DNA of 64,000 nucleotides from Coniella vitis (lineage: Eukaryota > Ascomycota > Sordariomycetes > Diaporthales > Schizoparmaceae), in contig WUJK01000002.1 of NCBI GenBank assembly GCA_011317545.1, positions 3,038,001 through 3,102,000 of the forward strand, given 5' to 3'. This document shows positions 45,869 through 58,298 of this stretch, piece after piece (the stretch's first letter is position 1; every line of letters starts with the position of its first letter). Below the pieces are notes generated by a model that had not been told where the DNA came from, did not search any database, and saw nothing but the letters and a program-made list of their open reading frames with translations. Position numbers and translations under genes: made by a program.

Positions 45869-47730
45869 TTATTTCTCCTCTGGAATGTGGTTGATGTTGC
45901 CCTTGACAGAGGAGCTCGAGTGCACGCTTGCGCTTCCCCCGTCCCGACCTGAATGAATACTACCGTCGATAGGACTAGGATGAGACAAACCACTTTTTGA
46001 AGAGGACTCGGATCTGAGATTGAATGTTCCTTGCAGCATTGGCAGTGCCCGTGCAAATGAATCCCCAAGCGTCCAGTTCTCCAGTTTGCGCAAGTGTCGC
46101 TCAAAGACGGGATTTATCATAAGCTCATCATTTTCTGGTCCCTGTAATAACGCGTCGGTGTCCTCATAGGGCCAGTTCAGGCTCAGTGTCACCGTATAAG
46201 GAACAAAAAAGTTCTCAAAGGGAAACACGTTTGGCGGTGCATAATCCTGAATAAGCTTCTCTCGCATGGCTGGGAACGGCAAATGATCTATCCATGCTGG
46301 ATGTGGGTTGTAGAGTTGGCAGGGGAGCGGCCGAATATATTCGGGAAGGCGGTCGTAGTTGTCCTGCGATGGATCAATCTTCCATCGCATGAGGAGGAAC
46401 ATGGTGTACAAAACAGCAACGCGCTCTGGTAGCTGGCTGATATTCGGAAAGGTGTGTAGAATATCAATAAAGACCTTGGACAGTGGGTGAGCCTCTCGCA
46501 TAGGGTTAAGAAGGGACGAGATACTCGGCCACCGAGGCCCGATGATTTCATGCGACGGGAATCCCTCGGCTGCCCGCTGCCTGCGCTCGTGAAGAAAGTC
46601 CAGTAGGAGACTGTCCAACGGACAGGTTGGGCCCGAATTCCTGATTTGGATCGAGTGAGCCGCCGACAAAGCAGGATCAATTGCGCCCTGCAGAGCTGGA
46701 TCGATCGCACTCTGCAAAGAAGAGTCATGAGGTGACACGACGTATTGGTGAGGCTGTGTCATGCTCGTCTGGCTTGGTGAGTGGCGATAGCCTGTCGCAT
46801 GGATCGAACTCTCCGTAGGCATACCCTGGGGTATGCTTCGTGCTTTGGCCTGGTCCAACAGGAATTCGAGGCCTAACCTCTCAGAACCCAGCTCCAAGCC
46901 GTGGGCGAGCTCATGACGCTGCTGGGTTAGCTGTGCTCTATACGTTGACTGCTGTGGCTGCGCAGAAGTCGGCCCGGCACTGCTGGTCGATGCCCCCGAA
47001 TTCCAATGCGAGTACGGGTCGACCGAGGTTGGTGGAGAGGCAGCACTCGAGGGTGTCGATACGTTGTTCACACTGGTGGTGACCTGGGGCGCTGGCGTCG
47101 TGGTGGTTGTCGTTGGCATGAAGCATGGGCCGGGCGAGGCCAAGACGGGGTGCTCTGATGGCGACTGTGTGATGATGGGAGTGAGTTGGGCAACGATGGC
47201 AGCCAGACGTCGCTTGATCTCGGCATTCTCGCTCTCGACAGCCTCCTTGGCGCGGAGTGCGGCCTGTAGCTCCTGGTAGGGTTGCTGCGAAGTGAGTTCG
47301 CGAATTCTTCTTTCCAGATTCTCGATGGTGAGCTTGGTTCGGGAGCGGATCGCTCTCTGTGCTTCGCGGTCTGTATGCACAAAGTAAAAGAGGCGGTGAA
47401 ACACCAATGTCAGCCACCCAAGTGACACGGCAAAAGCAAGAGGTGCAACAAAGTCATCAACATACCGTTGGCTCGCTTCTTGGCAAGCTGCTCCGGCGTC
47501 AGGTTGGCGACGCCACGGGACCCGGGGGCGGCCTTGCGCTTCTTGGACTCGGGAGCGGCCGGCGAGGCATTGCTGGGGGTGTGGTGGTGCGAGCCGGCGC
47601 TGTCAGGAGTATCGAGGTCGGTGGCGGCCCGGTCGAACTCCCTCTTCAGACCGGATTCGGCATTGCGACTATGTCTGGACGTGAGCGGCGCAGGAGAGGC
47701 GGCCGTTATGGAGTCGTTGGTCGACGACAT
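45869..47730 (-). CDS. bZIP transcription factor with C-terminal DUF3425 domain
   Basis: Exons 47730-47466 and 47370-45869 give 588 aa. The intron interrupts the basic region, and splicing restores LTPEQLAKKRANDREAQRAIRSRTK (quoted in two halves: LTPEQLAKKRAN then DREAQRAIRSRTK). A coiled-coil zipper follows (IENLERRIRELT...LRAKEAVESENAEIKRRLAAI). The N-terminus is Ser/Thr/Ala-rich. The middle is Gln/Pro-rich and the C-terminal ~250 residues have the DUF3425 pattern (RVAVLYTMFLLMRWKIDPSQDNYDRLPEYIRPLPCQL, read as a Trp/Pro-rich helical block). This combination is specific to filamentous ascomycete regulators of stress and secondary metabolism. The start at 47730 (MSSTNDSIT) is preferred. An upstream in-frame extension to 47808 exists but reads like leader sequence. 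Confidence 0.9.
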
Positions 47731-48927
47731 ACCGGCCAAGCTTCCTTTAAACCCGGCGGCGAGATTATCCTTTCCTGCTTTGCGCAGGCCGAGTTCGCCG
47801 TCCCACAAACACCGGGCCGCTCTCCTTCCCCTTCCTCCTCCTTTGGTTGGCCTGCCGGTGAGATGGTCCGGCTTGGCCGTGAACCCTGCCTAGGTGGTAT
47901 CCCCGGCTTCTTCCGGCCCTGGGCCTGTGGTGCCGGTGGCCAGACAAAGGCTTGTCAGGAGCAGGTATGTATCAAATGGTCCTCTCTGCAGCCCAGGCTG
48001 TTGAGAATACTACTATGTATGTAGTGGTGGTTTCACAAGGGCTCCAAATGACGTGAGCCGTGCAGGAGCGTCGAGGGCTGCGAGTGGGCAGCTGTTGCAG
48101 CTGCAGTGACAGGCCCTTTTCCTTCACTTGCTCAAGCGTGACCCGTTTGCCCACTCCCACTCAGCAACCCCTTTCGCTCTACCACACGCCTCTTCAAAGA
48201 CTCTAACGCGGACGACAAGATAGTCCGAGATCTGATCTGGCTCCTCCCCGCCGTGCTCAAGGCTGGCTGACACGCTGCAAGGGTTGGCTTCCTCTTCTGG
48301 CAACGCGTCAGTGAACTAATGAACCTCGAAATGAGTTTTGTTGGCTCGCGGGTTGAGCTGCTCGCTGGGGGCTTGACTCGCTCTCGACCTTGTCAATCAC
48401 GCCTCGCCTACTATGTATCTGCCTCGTCACTGCAGCTGACTGACACAGGGCAGGGGCCAGGCACAGGCGGGGTGGAAAAACGAATAAGTCGTGAGAGGAT
48501 TCCCAATCCAGGTCAGGCCTGCCCAGGTCAGGCAGGGCGATCCGCAGGAAAGGAAGGCCAAGATTTACTTTATTCCCGCATCTGGTAGACCAGTCAACTC
48601 GCTGGGGTGGTGCAAAGGCGGCGACTGGCCTGGCTCCTATGCAGTAAGAAAACTGAATGGCTCAGCTGTGCACGACTCTTAGGCTGCATATAGCAATGAA
48701 TAACATAGCAGAGCAAAGAAGATGGACAAAGTATGAAAAGGAGGAATGAATCAGAACCTCAAGACGCAATGGCCAAGGCAGTTGTTGTCGTCGAGTCAGA
48801 GTTTTTTCACCTCCTTCCCGACTGTACTTACTGGGCGGCGTGGCTACATACTACCGACCTAGTTTATTTTAGGCCTCTTCGCTCTTTCTTCGGTCTGCGC
48901 TTTCTCGTTTGCGCGCGCACATACCAA

Positions 48928-48947
48928 TAACTATGTATACATAGTTA
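48928..48947. repeat. Perfect 20-bp palindrome TAACTATGTATACATAGTTA
   Basis: Two 8-base cores of the dispersed motif (ACTATGTA and TACATAGT) are fused head-to-head with no spacer, giving a 20-bp perfect inverted repeat in intergenic DNA. Confidence 0.95.
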
Positions 48948-49266
48948 CATGCACACACAGATCGACCCTTCCTTCCTTTTTCATAACACACCAGCACAAT
49001 TACATGTCTCTGTGCTGGCCCAGGTGGGGGGGCGCTCTTTGCTTGCTTTCAAATGAATTCTGTTGTCCTCTCTTTAGCCCTCTGATCTTTCGAGAGTACA
49101 GTGCCTGTGTTCTAATTCTCCAGCGGCTCCTCTGTCACTGAAAACCTAGCCCAAGGCCCCACTATAAGAAGTGTGTGATAAGATCTGGACCCCGCCCGTG
49201 CCCTCGTGCCATGACCTCACCGTGCAGTGCCGAAAGCGCTAATCTCCTCTCGGCCATTCTATCCAC

Positions 49267-49289
49267 TACATAGTACAGCTTACTATGTA
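49267..49289. repeat. Dispersed 9-mer inverted pair
   Basis: TACATAGTA lies at 49267-49275 and TACTATGTA at 49281-49289, 5 bp apart. Confidence 0.85.
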
Positions 49290-49702
49290 CTACTACATGG
49301 TATGTACCATGGCACTAGTATGCACTTTCCAGTGCCATATCCGTGCCTTGATTGTTTGGAGCATCGCCGTCTCTGACAAAATCACGTTCACGATAGCAGC
49401 ATAAGCAGATATGTTTTGCAACAAAAAAGACCACACCGCCCTTCTCCCCTAGAGCGAAAAGAAAATGTCCCACACCCGCACGTGCGCTTCTCGAGTGTAT
49501 TGCAAAACTCCCAAATGTCCTATCGGCAAGACCTACGCTCAAATCATTTCTTCATCCTCACAAACAGTTCCCCCTGTCTTACGCCCATTATCCCATCTCT
49601 CCCTTTCAAAGGAGTCAATTTCTCGGGATGCTCTTATTCCCGTAGAAACAATTTTGTTACCATCAAATACATGCCATAAATATCAACATGTCGCAGTATA
49701 AC

Positions 49703-52700
49703 TTAATCCGCCGAAGCTCTTGCAAGTGCTTCTAGCAAGCTCGACGGGAACCGGTACCTCAAGTGGCTGGTATAAGCCGTCAGGTCCTGGCACATCTGCT
49801 TGAGCTGCACCTGCAGCTGCCTTGATGTTCCCTCGTTACCGCTATACTGTCCCGATGCCAGTCTTTCCCGTTGCCGCGTACAGCACGTCACCGTCCACAT
49901 CAGCAGGTTGCCGACATTGGCAGATACTGGCTGTGGCAGAGTGGAAAACTTGGCCGCATACGCCCGCACGGTCGTCGGGTCGCCATCAGCCTCCAGAGGC
50001 AAAATGTCCAGGTTGCGCACGCGCTGTCATTTTCGTACATTGTCAGTAACAAGCAGGGCGACTAAGGAAAGGCGGGGGAGGAAAAGGAGCGGCGGAAAAC
50101 AAAGACAGAGAGACTTACATCAAGACCGGTCATCCATTCGTGGCGTGTCACGAGGTGCTTAATCTCAGCCATTTGCAGTAATACGTTGCAGGCTGTGCCG
50201 TTGGCTTCTGTGATTTTGTGGCGGAACTGTCGCTCGCTCTGGTACATATGCATCATGCTTCTTGCCAGCTCGATGGGATCATCAATAGCAGCAAGACTGA
50301 GGCTGCTGCCCGGTGCCGCTCTTGCCTCGTCTGCCTCAGTTCGAGGCTTGATCGGGTCGAGACGTAGTGGTTCGCTCCCAATCTCAAGTGAGATCGTCTC
50401 GCTAACGGCCAGGCTGAGAATCGCCACCACTGTGTCATAATCCTCGGCGAGATGGTACAGTAGCACAGCATCCGTCGTTCGGCCATTATCATTTGCGAAT
50501 CGTGCAGCCTGAAGCGTGATGTTCCTGATAAGATCACTCTCTGCCTCCAGACCTAGCAGTGGACCACGGTTTTCGATGATGCCCGGAATGCGTTGACCAT
50601 CCGGTCGAATATCGCCAATGAGCTTGCTGAACTCTCTTGTTTCCAGAACCAGCTCTCGCAGCGCCTCGTAGCACAGCTCGACCTGCTCTTTACGTTTGGA
50701 CTCGCTCGGGTCGTCGTGATTGAGGCAGATAAGCACAATGTAGTCCACAGCCGCGGCAACATTGGCTGCTCTGAAGTCACGCGTGTAGTATCCCAGCATC
50801 CTGCCAAAGGCGATTTGCGGCAGACCCTGCGTGCTGTGCGACAGCAGATCATTGGTCATGCCGTCAGAAGCACGCAGAAGCCCATAGTACTCGAGGGCAA
50901 TCGCAAAGTGCACGGCGTCGACGTACACAAAGTTGTACAAGTACGCGACAGCTTGCTCAAACATGCCAGATAGCACTTGCATAAAAAAGAACAGACCAAA
51001 GTTGCCCTTGGCCTCGTCGTGCTTGTTCTTGGGGAAGTACTTTTGACCAATGTTCTTGATGGTTTCCTGCACGTGCTCCAGGCTGTACACTTCGCCCGCA
51101 ATCTCTACTGACCTGTCGCCTTCACGCGCAAGGTTGAATTGCAGCCACAGCCAGTCGAGGACGTCGGATGGGAAACCTTCAAAGCTTCGGTGCGAGAGGT
51201 CACAACGACCAATGATCATGTAGCAGGCGGTGCGGTAAGGGTCGACAGTGTTTTCGGGCGCGTTGCGGATGCGTTGACTGTATTCAGTGTTGCAACGGTC
51301 CTGAAGCTGTCTCTTGAGCCGGCGGTCGTCGCTCGATGCGTAGCTGTTGATGAATCCGGGAAAGGATCGATCAATTGATCTGAAGTGGCTCTGGTTGTCG
51401 TTGACATACTGAACGGCCTCCGTAACATGTCCAGAACGCAACAGGTAGTAAATGATTGCCCAAACGAATTCCTGCTCTTCACCGCCAGACTTGATGGACT
51501 GAAGATCCACGACATCTGGCGCAAGGTGACCGTTCTTGTTCAGAAGTCGCACATAGGCTGCAATCTTAGCCACAACGTCTGGTCTTCCTCCAGGCTGCGC
51601 CACGTGCGGGTTCTTCAGAATCTGTTGCTCGACGCTGTCCATAAACTTCTTCTCCAGATACCTGTTGGCTCCCGCCAAGATGCGCTTCCGAATAGTGACT
51701 CTATGTGGGGAGTTTGGCTCTGGGTCCAGATACATGTTTGCGTATTGTCGTTCGCTGGCCGTGGCATCGGCGCCTGGAGCTTCGGCATTCGGATTTTCAC
51801 CAACAATATCAACCAGCGCATGGTAAGCGTCGGCCAAGTTCTCAGCATGCTTCTCACTGGCCTTGAGCGCAACGTCTGCCAGCTCACTCAGTATGGGATA
51901 TGGCAGGCCCTGTTGCCGGGCGTCGTTGAGGTTATGGAGCTTGTCTGCAAGCTTGAGCTGCTTCTCCCGTGAGAAGCGGTCGTCAACAACAGCACCACCT
52001 GCGGCCAAAGACCCCTCCCCATTTGCGGCTCCAACGTCTGCAAATTGTGGGGCATGCGCACCAATTCTGCTGGCAGTACCAATGACTGACTTGTTGAGAG
52101 CCGATCGCCCGAGAGCACTAGCCCGTGTCGATGATCTACCAGGACTTGAGGGTCGTTGGCTTCTGCGTTTCGAGAAACCGAAGCCTCCGGTTTCTTGTCC
52201 GACTGAACCACCGTTGGCGGTCTTGACTGTGATGCCAAAGTGTTGGTAGATGCGCTGGCGCTGTGCCTCCCATTCCATAGTGACATTATCCTCCAAGAAG
52301 GCATCAAAATCCCTCTCGGACCTCTCGAGACCATCTGCAATCATGCTCAATGTAGTCTTGCTTTGTAGATTCGACAGGTAAGTCTCAACGTCCAATTCCC
52401 CTTGTGCACCTGGGAATGTAGATCGATCCAGCCGCGAGGCTTGGAAGCCCAGGGAGCCCAAGTCGCGTACTGCAGAGCCAGGCTCAATGCCCGATGCGGC
52501 CAGGAGGTAATGTGTGTTTCTGCCCATGGAGCGATCTCCCTCAGGTTTGCGGGAGCCCAACTTCTTGAGACGCTGTCGCAGGTCACCCAGACCCAGCTGC
52601 AGGGCTGGCAGGTCGTCGAGCAGGGCATCGTCGCCTTCGGTCTGTCGTCGCTTGCTCTTGGCGAGGAGGCTGTCGAAGTAGGCACCGGTCGGAGGGTTCG

Positions 52701-53226
52701 CGGCCCCGATGGAGGAGGTTGCGTTGGCGTTGGTATTGGCCGCAGCCGTGCCCATCGTGTTGCCGCCGAGTAGGCCACTTGCACCACCAGCAGCAGTGCC
52801 ACCAAACAAGCTGGATGCGCCAGGAGCGTTTGTCGTCTGAGTTGCATTTACGGCGGGATTAGATCCAAACAGGGAACTGGTCGCTGCAGGCGCGGTCGTA
52901 GTGGCTGTGGGGTTGCCGAAGAGGCCTGTGCCAGTCGAAGTAGGCTGCGCGGTGTTTGCTTGGCCAAACAAACCTCCTCCTGTCGTGGTTGTTCCGCCAG
53001 TATTTGTGTTGGAGCCTAGGTTTCCGAACAAGCCTCCGCCCCTGGTTCCTGAAGTCGTCGTGGTTGTGTTGCCCGCCCCGAGATTCCCAAACAGACCACC
53101 ACCGGTCGTAGTGGAAGGCGCACTGCTGGCCGCGTTGAGGTTGCCAAAAAGGCCTCCAGAAGGTGCGCCTGTCGCGCCCGAGCTGGGAGCAGCCGAGGTA
53201 GCAGCACCGCCGCCGAAGAGAGACAT
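49703..53226 (-). CDS. NIC96: Nucleoporin Nic96/Nup93 with FG-rich N-terminus
   Basis: Nic96/Nup93 is the linker scaffold nucleoporin that anchors the central-channel Nsp1 complex in the inner ring. Exons 53226-50119 and 50023-49703 give 1142 aa. Residues 1 to about 190 are Thr/Ala/Gly-rich with repeated GLFGN and SLFG units, FG-type repeats. The Nic96 family region follows (DLPALQLGLGDLRQRLKKLG, then VETYLSNLQSKTTLSMIADG). The long alpha-solenoid includes EFVWAIIYYLLRSGHVTEAV and DWLWLQFNLAREGD. The second exon restores RVRNLDILPLEADGDPTTVRAYAAKF. The MSLFGG start at 53226 is preferred over an in-frame upstream codon. The scaffold assignment is firm; the FG stretch resembles some other filamentous-fungal Nic96 proteins. 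Confidence 0.92.
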
Positions 53227-53757
53227 CTTGTCACGCGATTGAGCTGCAATCAATGGGAACAAGAGAATGGATATAGACGATGACGCGTGGGAAGAACGCG
53301 TCCAGGAGTGCTGAACGGCTCCAAAAGGGAGAAAAGGTTGTGTTTACGTCCCAGCACGAAGCTGTTGGCAGGTCTGGTTCTGGGAAAATGCAGAGCTGAG
53401 GCTGCAGGCCTTACTTAGCGGCAGGCAGTCTAAACATTTTGGGGCAAAATGGGAAGGGTTGCAGGGCTGGCAGTTGTGCTGAAGGGATGTACCTATGTAC
53501 TCCCAAGTTGATGAAACGCGTGTCTAGAGCTCCCCTGTTGCTGCGGGGACGAGTGCCTGAGATGGCGAAGCTCTGCCCCTAGATACTCTGTAGTTACCTA
53601 ACTACATAAGTACTTAGAGCATTATCGGCAAGTATTTACACCACCACTCCCAACTCTTCTACATTACAATTTGAACAAATCTGGTCTTTGAGTTGAGAAG
53701 GAGAGACTGTTTTCCTGTTGAATAATTGGATGCTGTTTTGTAATTCCATATCCATAT
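53227..53757. other. Intergenic, Nic96 promoter
   Basis: About 530 bp between two minus-strand genes. It holds the Nic96 upstream region; no gene or strong motif is seen apart from a CTATGTAC half-motif near 53494. Confidence 0.65.
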
Positions 53758-55838
53758 TCACACCAAGGCATTGTCGATCTTCTTCCTGTACTCCTGCTGC
53801 GTCCTGGCCTGCTCCAAGAAAACCTCATACTTGACATCCAGCAGTTTCCTCTTGCCAGCGTGCGTGTCAGCCCGAACGGTCTTGCCAGGCTTGCTCATGC
53901 GGTCCATGATATTCCACAGCGGCTCCGTGTTCCCACTGTCGTCTGCACTAGCGGCCTTTGCGCCGAGCATGGCCGCTCCGTGGACGACGGCCGCATTGAC
54001 ATAACGAGGCACAAGCACGGGCATGTCGCACGCCGTTGCGATAAGGTCCATCAGGATGTCGTTCTGGCACTGGCTTCCCGACATGAAGATGCTGAGGATA
54101 TTGTGCCCTGCCTTGTTCATCGTCTCGATAATCTGGCGTGTCTGCAGGGCAATGAACTCCATGACCGAGTAATACAGCAGGGCCAGCCCGTCTTGCGTCT
54201 TGTCGCTGCTCATACCAATGACGGCGCCACGCATGTTGGGGTCCGCAATGGGCGATCGATTGCCCCAGAGGTCGCCGTAGAAGAAGTAATGGCGGGTCAG
54301 GTAGCCGATAAAGGGCGCCTGAGCCATTTGTGCCATGCCGTGCAGATACTCGTTTAGGTATGCGTATATGTTCTGGCCCAGGGCCTTGGAGCCCGCCAAC
54401 GCTTCCGCGTAGGCAGGGTGTGTTTCCAGCATGTACTTGAGCAGCTCGCCTGTGGCTGATTGACCTCCCTCGGCCATCCAGTAGTCTGGAATCAGGACAT
54501 CCCGGTACGGGCCCCAGACACCAGGCACAAAGACGGGCTCCTTGGACATGGCCAGATGGCAAGTCGAAGTGCCAGCGACAGCCGCAAGTCTGGTGAAAGC
54601 CTGGCTCACGTCGTTTTTCTCATACGTATCGTCCAGGTAGTCTGGGCTCAGCTTGACCTTCGCACCGACTGTTCCAATCCAGCCCGCATACGCATCAATC
54701 ACGCCACTGCCGACAGCGATACCAGGAGGGAGGCCGAGCTCCTTGGCGGCCTTGTTAGAAACGGTGCCCACAAGCTCTCCTGCGCTCAAGTATGTGCCAT
54801 TCTGTGATTGCCGTTAGCAAAGAAATGTCATGTTTACCACCGGAAGGATGTGCCGGCAAAAGGGAGGGGCTTACCACCCCGTGAACACCGCCAATGCGCT
54901 TAAAGTTGTCCTGCACCAGTTCTCCCAGACCGATTGCGTGGTAAAAGTCCTCCTGCCAGCCCTTGACGCTCCCGTCGACACCCACGGGGACATAGCCTTG
55001 CTTGCACACAGTGCTGCAGTAACTCCTCGCCTCATTGCCCGTGGCCAAGTGCGTCAGGGCATCGGCCAAGTCGTAGAATTTGCATCGATCGAACAGCTCA
55101 GCAGGCATGTTGTTCTTGAGCCACAACACCTTGGGCATCTCCATTTCTACGCTCATTGTGCCTCCGACGTAGCGAAGCAGGTTGTGCTCTGTGCGGTTGA
55201 TGTTTTGCGTTTCCTCTAGTGGCCGGTGGTCGAGCCACAGGATCACATTGCGGTCGTTGCCATCATTGGCAAAGTCTGGACCCGTCACTGGGATAGGCTC
55301 ATCCGTGTCATGGGAAAAGACGGCAAGCGAGCACGTCGCATCGAAGCCTATGCCCTTGATGCTTGTGGGTGAGACCAGCGAGTCCTGCACCACCTTTTTG
55401 ACGCAAACGCAGATTGCATTCCAGATGTCTGTTGTTGATTGTTCCTACCAAAGAACAACCGCACACACACCCCAACGATCAGAAAAGAGAAGCCGCTTTT
55501 TGCACCGTGCAATGAGAGGGAGCGCATAACATACATAGTGAGCCGCTTCGCCCTTGACTGGCTGCCACAACTTGATGTCCTGGGCCGCCAAAGCCTTGAT
55601 TTCTCCTAGGGAGTCGATGATGCAAGCCCTAGCGGAGCCAGTGCCGACATCGATTCCAATGTAGTGTTCAGCATGTCTATATGGGTGTGTATGTATATCG
55701 TCAGCTTCCGTCAGCTGACCACCGATTGTTGACTGCCGTCATCGACAAAAAAAGAAAAGGGAGAAAAACAGTGACTGACTCTTCTGTTGTTGGCAGAGCA
55801 ACATCAATGGAGTTGCTGGGCTGTGCTATCGCATCCAT
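53758..55838 (-). CDS. FGGY-family carbohydrate kinase (D-ribulokinase-like)
   Basis: Exons 55838-55780, 55676-55535, 55444-54875 and 54801-53758 give 604 aa. The first FGGY domain begins YIGIDVGTGSARACIIDS, the sugar-kinase phosphate-1 motif, and continues KGIGFDATCSLAVF, VILWLDHRPLEET and MPKVLWLKNNMP. The second domain carries GSGVIDAYAGWIGT, AVAGTSTCHLAM, YHYFFYGDLWGNRSP-like sequence and the ATPase signature around FMSGSQCQNDILMDL. This pattern matches the D-ribulose kinase branch (yeast Ydr109c, human FGGY) rather than glycerol or xylulose kinase. Likely reaction: phosphorylation of D-ribulose, a metabolite-repair role. Splicing between GVHGV and NGTYLSAGELVG fixes intron 54802-54874. 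Start 55838 has a good ACGGCCATGG context. Confidence 0.88.
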
Positions 55839-56676
55839 GGCCGTAGATCTGCTAGGCCGCTTGGTGGATTCAATGAGTCGTGTCAGCCAGTGCTGGCAAG
55901 ATGGACTTTGTGATATTGTTCCTGTCGCTTTGTGAATCGCGATTTGGAAGTGGTTTTGACTTGAGGTACTATGACGTCCGCGCTGGCGGAGAGTCCGAGT
56001 AAGAGAGCGGGCAGGTCAGCCGTCGCAATCCAACAGAGATAGGTATGTGTGTAGTGACGAGGCAAGGGGGGTTGTTGATCGTTTTCCTCAAGCTAATAAA
56101 CAAACCGCGCACCTTTCCTTTTGCTTTGCTCCTCCCCTTTGCCCTCATACTCAGAGTGCTAGACCATGTACCGGGCTGCCCTTATTAGCCACAAAGTGAG
56201 TGGCTAGACATCCAGAAGGCTCTATCAGCCCATCTGCCTCCTCCGCACAGTGATTGCCGTCAAGTCTAGACTCTCTACTATGTAAGCACTCTAACGGCGG
56301 ACTCCCCACCACTCTGCATGATGCTGGGCCTTGTGATCATGGGTGCGTGTCTGTTGTAAAGTACTCATAGTATAGTATCCTTGTTCTTTTTTTGGTGTTC
56401 CGGATCTTTTGACTTTGCTTTTTTGTGGATCCAGCGTCGTATTGTATAATAGAAGTACTGCTGTACCAAGTATCAGAGTGTGATACTATGTATTCTAGCA
56501 AGAATCCTCACCATACCACCCAGTAGCATTGGTGCTCTTTTTCTGTTATCGACGAAGACCTGTGATGTACCTTGTACACGCAAGGCGGCACACCTACCCG
56601 TCCGCCAGGCACCAAAAACTGACGCCTAGGCCGGCTCATATCATCTTGAGACTTGATGCGCGGTGCCACAGCATCC

Positions 56677-56706
56677 AGCTAGCTAGCTAGCCAGCCAGCC
56701 AGCTAG
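56677..56706. repeat. AGCT/AGCC tetranucleotide repeat
   Basis: AGCT x3, AGCC x3, then AGCT, in tandem, in intergenic DNA. Confidence 0.85.
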
Positions 56707-56998
56707 AGGAAAGCGGTTCTTTGACTGATTCTTGATCCCGAAGGGTGACTGTGGCCCGCAGAGTACTGTACATAGTACTGCATGTACACGCAATGATTCT
56801 CAGAGAGGGCTGGCTGCCGGAGGATTTCTCGTGATGGACGGATTAATCGCTTATTCGCTGCATGCTGAGCTGCTGTTACTACCTTGTATGCATGCATTGG
56901 TGTTCTGAATGCCGTTGAGTGACGATGCCTGGGAAATCAAAAAGAGTCATCTGGTCGAGGACGATAATAACTTCGTCGCTGTAGAGAGGCCAACGTCG

Positions 56999-57013
56999 AC
57001 TATGTACATAGTA
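56999..57013. repeat. Dispersed 9-mer fused as 14-bp palindrome
   Basis: ACTATGTACATAGT at 56999-57012 is a perfect palindrome made of two overlapping motif copies, about 430 bp upstream of the SMN start. Confidence 0.9.
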
Positions 57014-57444
57014 CAATCATGATTGTGATAGCTCAGCTTCGTAAGTACCTAGGTACTATACCTCAATAGGCTCCATAGCAACGTGCTACGAACCCCCGCT
57101 AGAGATACCGCCCATACCAGGAAGTACAGCGCTGTAAATCTGGGCAACGTTAAAATAAACTTGGAGAGAGAGAGAGATAAATATATATAAAAGACTTCGC
57201 CTAGAAGAAAGCGCACAAGATACAATTCTTAAACTTATCACCGAGCGCAGCTTGAATGAGTAGTCTCAAAGTCAGCTCAGTCACTATGGAGTTCTGAGGG
57301 CGCCCAGCAAAAGCCGCTGACTTTAGGCACGCAACCCACTGAAAACCATGCGCCCAGCTTCTTGCAATCACGCATCTGCGTCCACACTATGAATCTGCAC
57401 AGAACAACCAATCTGCACGCCCACTCGAAATATCACCACGGACG

Positions 57445-58298
57445 ATGGACCGTAGAGCCAACGAGATGACGCACGCGGATATATGGGACGACTCAGCACT
57501 GGTCGACTCTTGGAATGAGGCTCTGGCCGAGTACAAGGTGAGTTACGCGCGACGGCTGGCGCCGTCAGATGCAAAAACTCGCAACGGCCTCGTCTCCCGG
57601 TCACGTTGAATGTCCAATATCATGGATGCTGATGTCTGTGCGCTCCCAGAAATACCACAGCATTCATGCAACAGGAGGCAAACTCGAGGATCTAGTAGCG
57701 GAGTCAGTCGCGAACCATCCTCTCCGTCAAGAGCTCTTGGCTGATTCGTTTGGGGCAGACACGACGAGACTGAGACCGAGCCTCGACACGAGGAGAAGCT
57801 TGCAGCCCATTCTGCAGTGACTGATGAGGTCGGCGTGGAGGAAGCTAAAGCCACAGCGGGCGTCCCGGTGAGCAAAAGCATTTGGCTTGATCCGATGCAA
57901 CGCTGTGCAGTAGCATGACGAAACAGCCCGAGGCTCTGCTGTGCGGCGACTGCCGACTATCTATCTAGGTCAGAAGCCGATGCTGACACTGTTGTTTTGT
58001 AGGAAACTCATAACGATGAGAAGCCGGTACATGATGGCGGAACGCACGTAGAGAGTGACCAAACAACCGGCCCGGGTGGCGCAGCCAATCTCATGTCTCC
58101 TCCTCAAGCTTTGTTGAGTTCCGGTATGTCGAGTATATTTCTACTCTCATGATGTGCTCATACGTGTGCACAGCTGAACATGAATCCATAGTGCAAGACG
58201 AAGGCCTCAAGAGGCTCCTCATGTCTTGGTATTACGCTGGATACTACACTGGCCTCTACGAGGGCCAGCAGAAGCAGCAACAGGATGCTACGCGTTGA
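57445..58298 (+). CDS. Survival motor neuron (SMN/Smn1) homologue
   Basis: SMN is the core of the complex that loads Sm rings on spliceosomal snRNAs. Five small exons (57445-57537, 57650-57702, 57759-57867, 58003-58123, 58174-58298) give 166 aa, close to S. pombe Smn1 (~150). The N-terminal Gemin2-binding helix is HADIWDDSALVDSWNEALAEY joined to KKYHSIHA (the A-xx-YKKYHS signature spans intron 1). The middle is acidic and disordered with no Tudor domain visible, as in yeasts. The C-terminal YG box is LLMSWYYAGYYTGLYEGQQ, which drives SMN oligomerisation. The 56-nt intron at 57703-57758 is inferred because it rescues the frame (EHDETETEPRHEEKL). Without it the frame stops at 57818-57820. MTHAD at 57466 is an alternative start. 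No single continuous open frame reveals this gene. Confidence 0.9.

Larger units (their letters stand above)
47731..49702. other. 2-kb intergenic region
   Basis: Promoter side of the bZIP gene and 3' flank of Nic96. No gene is supported. It holds 9-mers at 48011, 48409, 49267 and 49281 and the 20-bp palindrome at 48928-48947. Confidence 0.6.
55839..57444. other. 1.6-kb divergent promoter region
   Basis: Between the carbohydrate kinase (-) and SMN (+). No gene is seen. It contains 9-mers at 56276, 56484, 56769 and 57005, an AGCT/AGCC tetranucleotide repeat at 56677-56706 and a GA-repeat near 57165. Confidence 0.65.

Noticed and set aside
47731..47808. N-terminal extension of the bZIP protein
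   Set aside because: The 26 extra codons are in frame, but read like leader sequence. MSSTNDSIT at 47730 is the more typical start.
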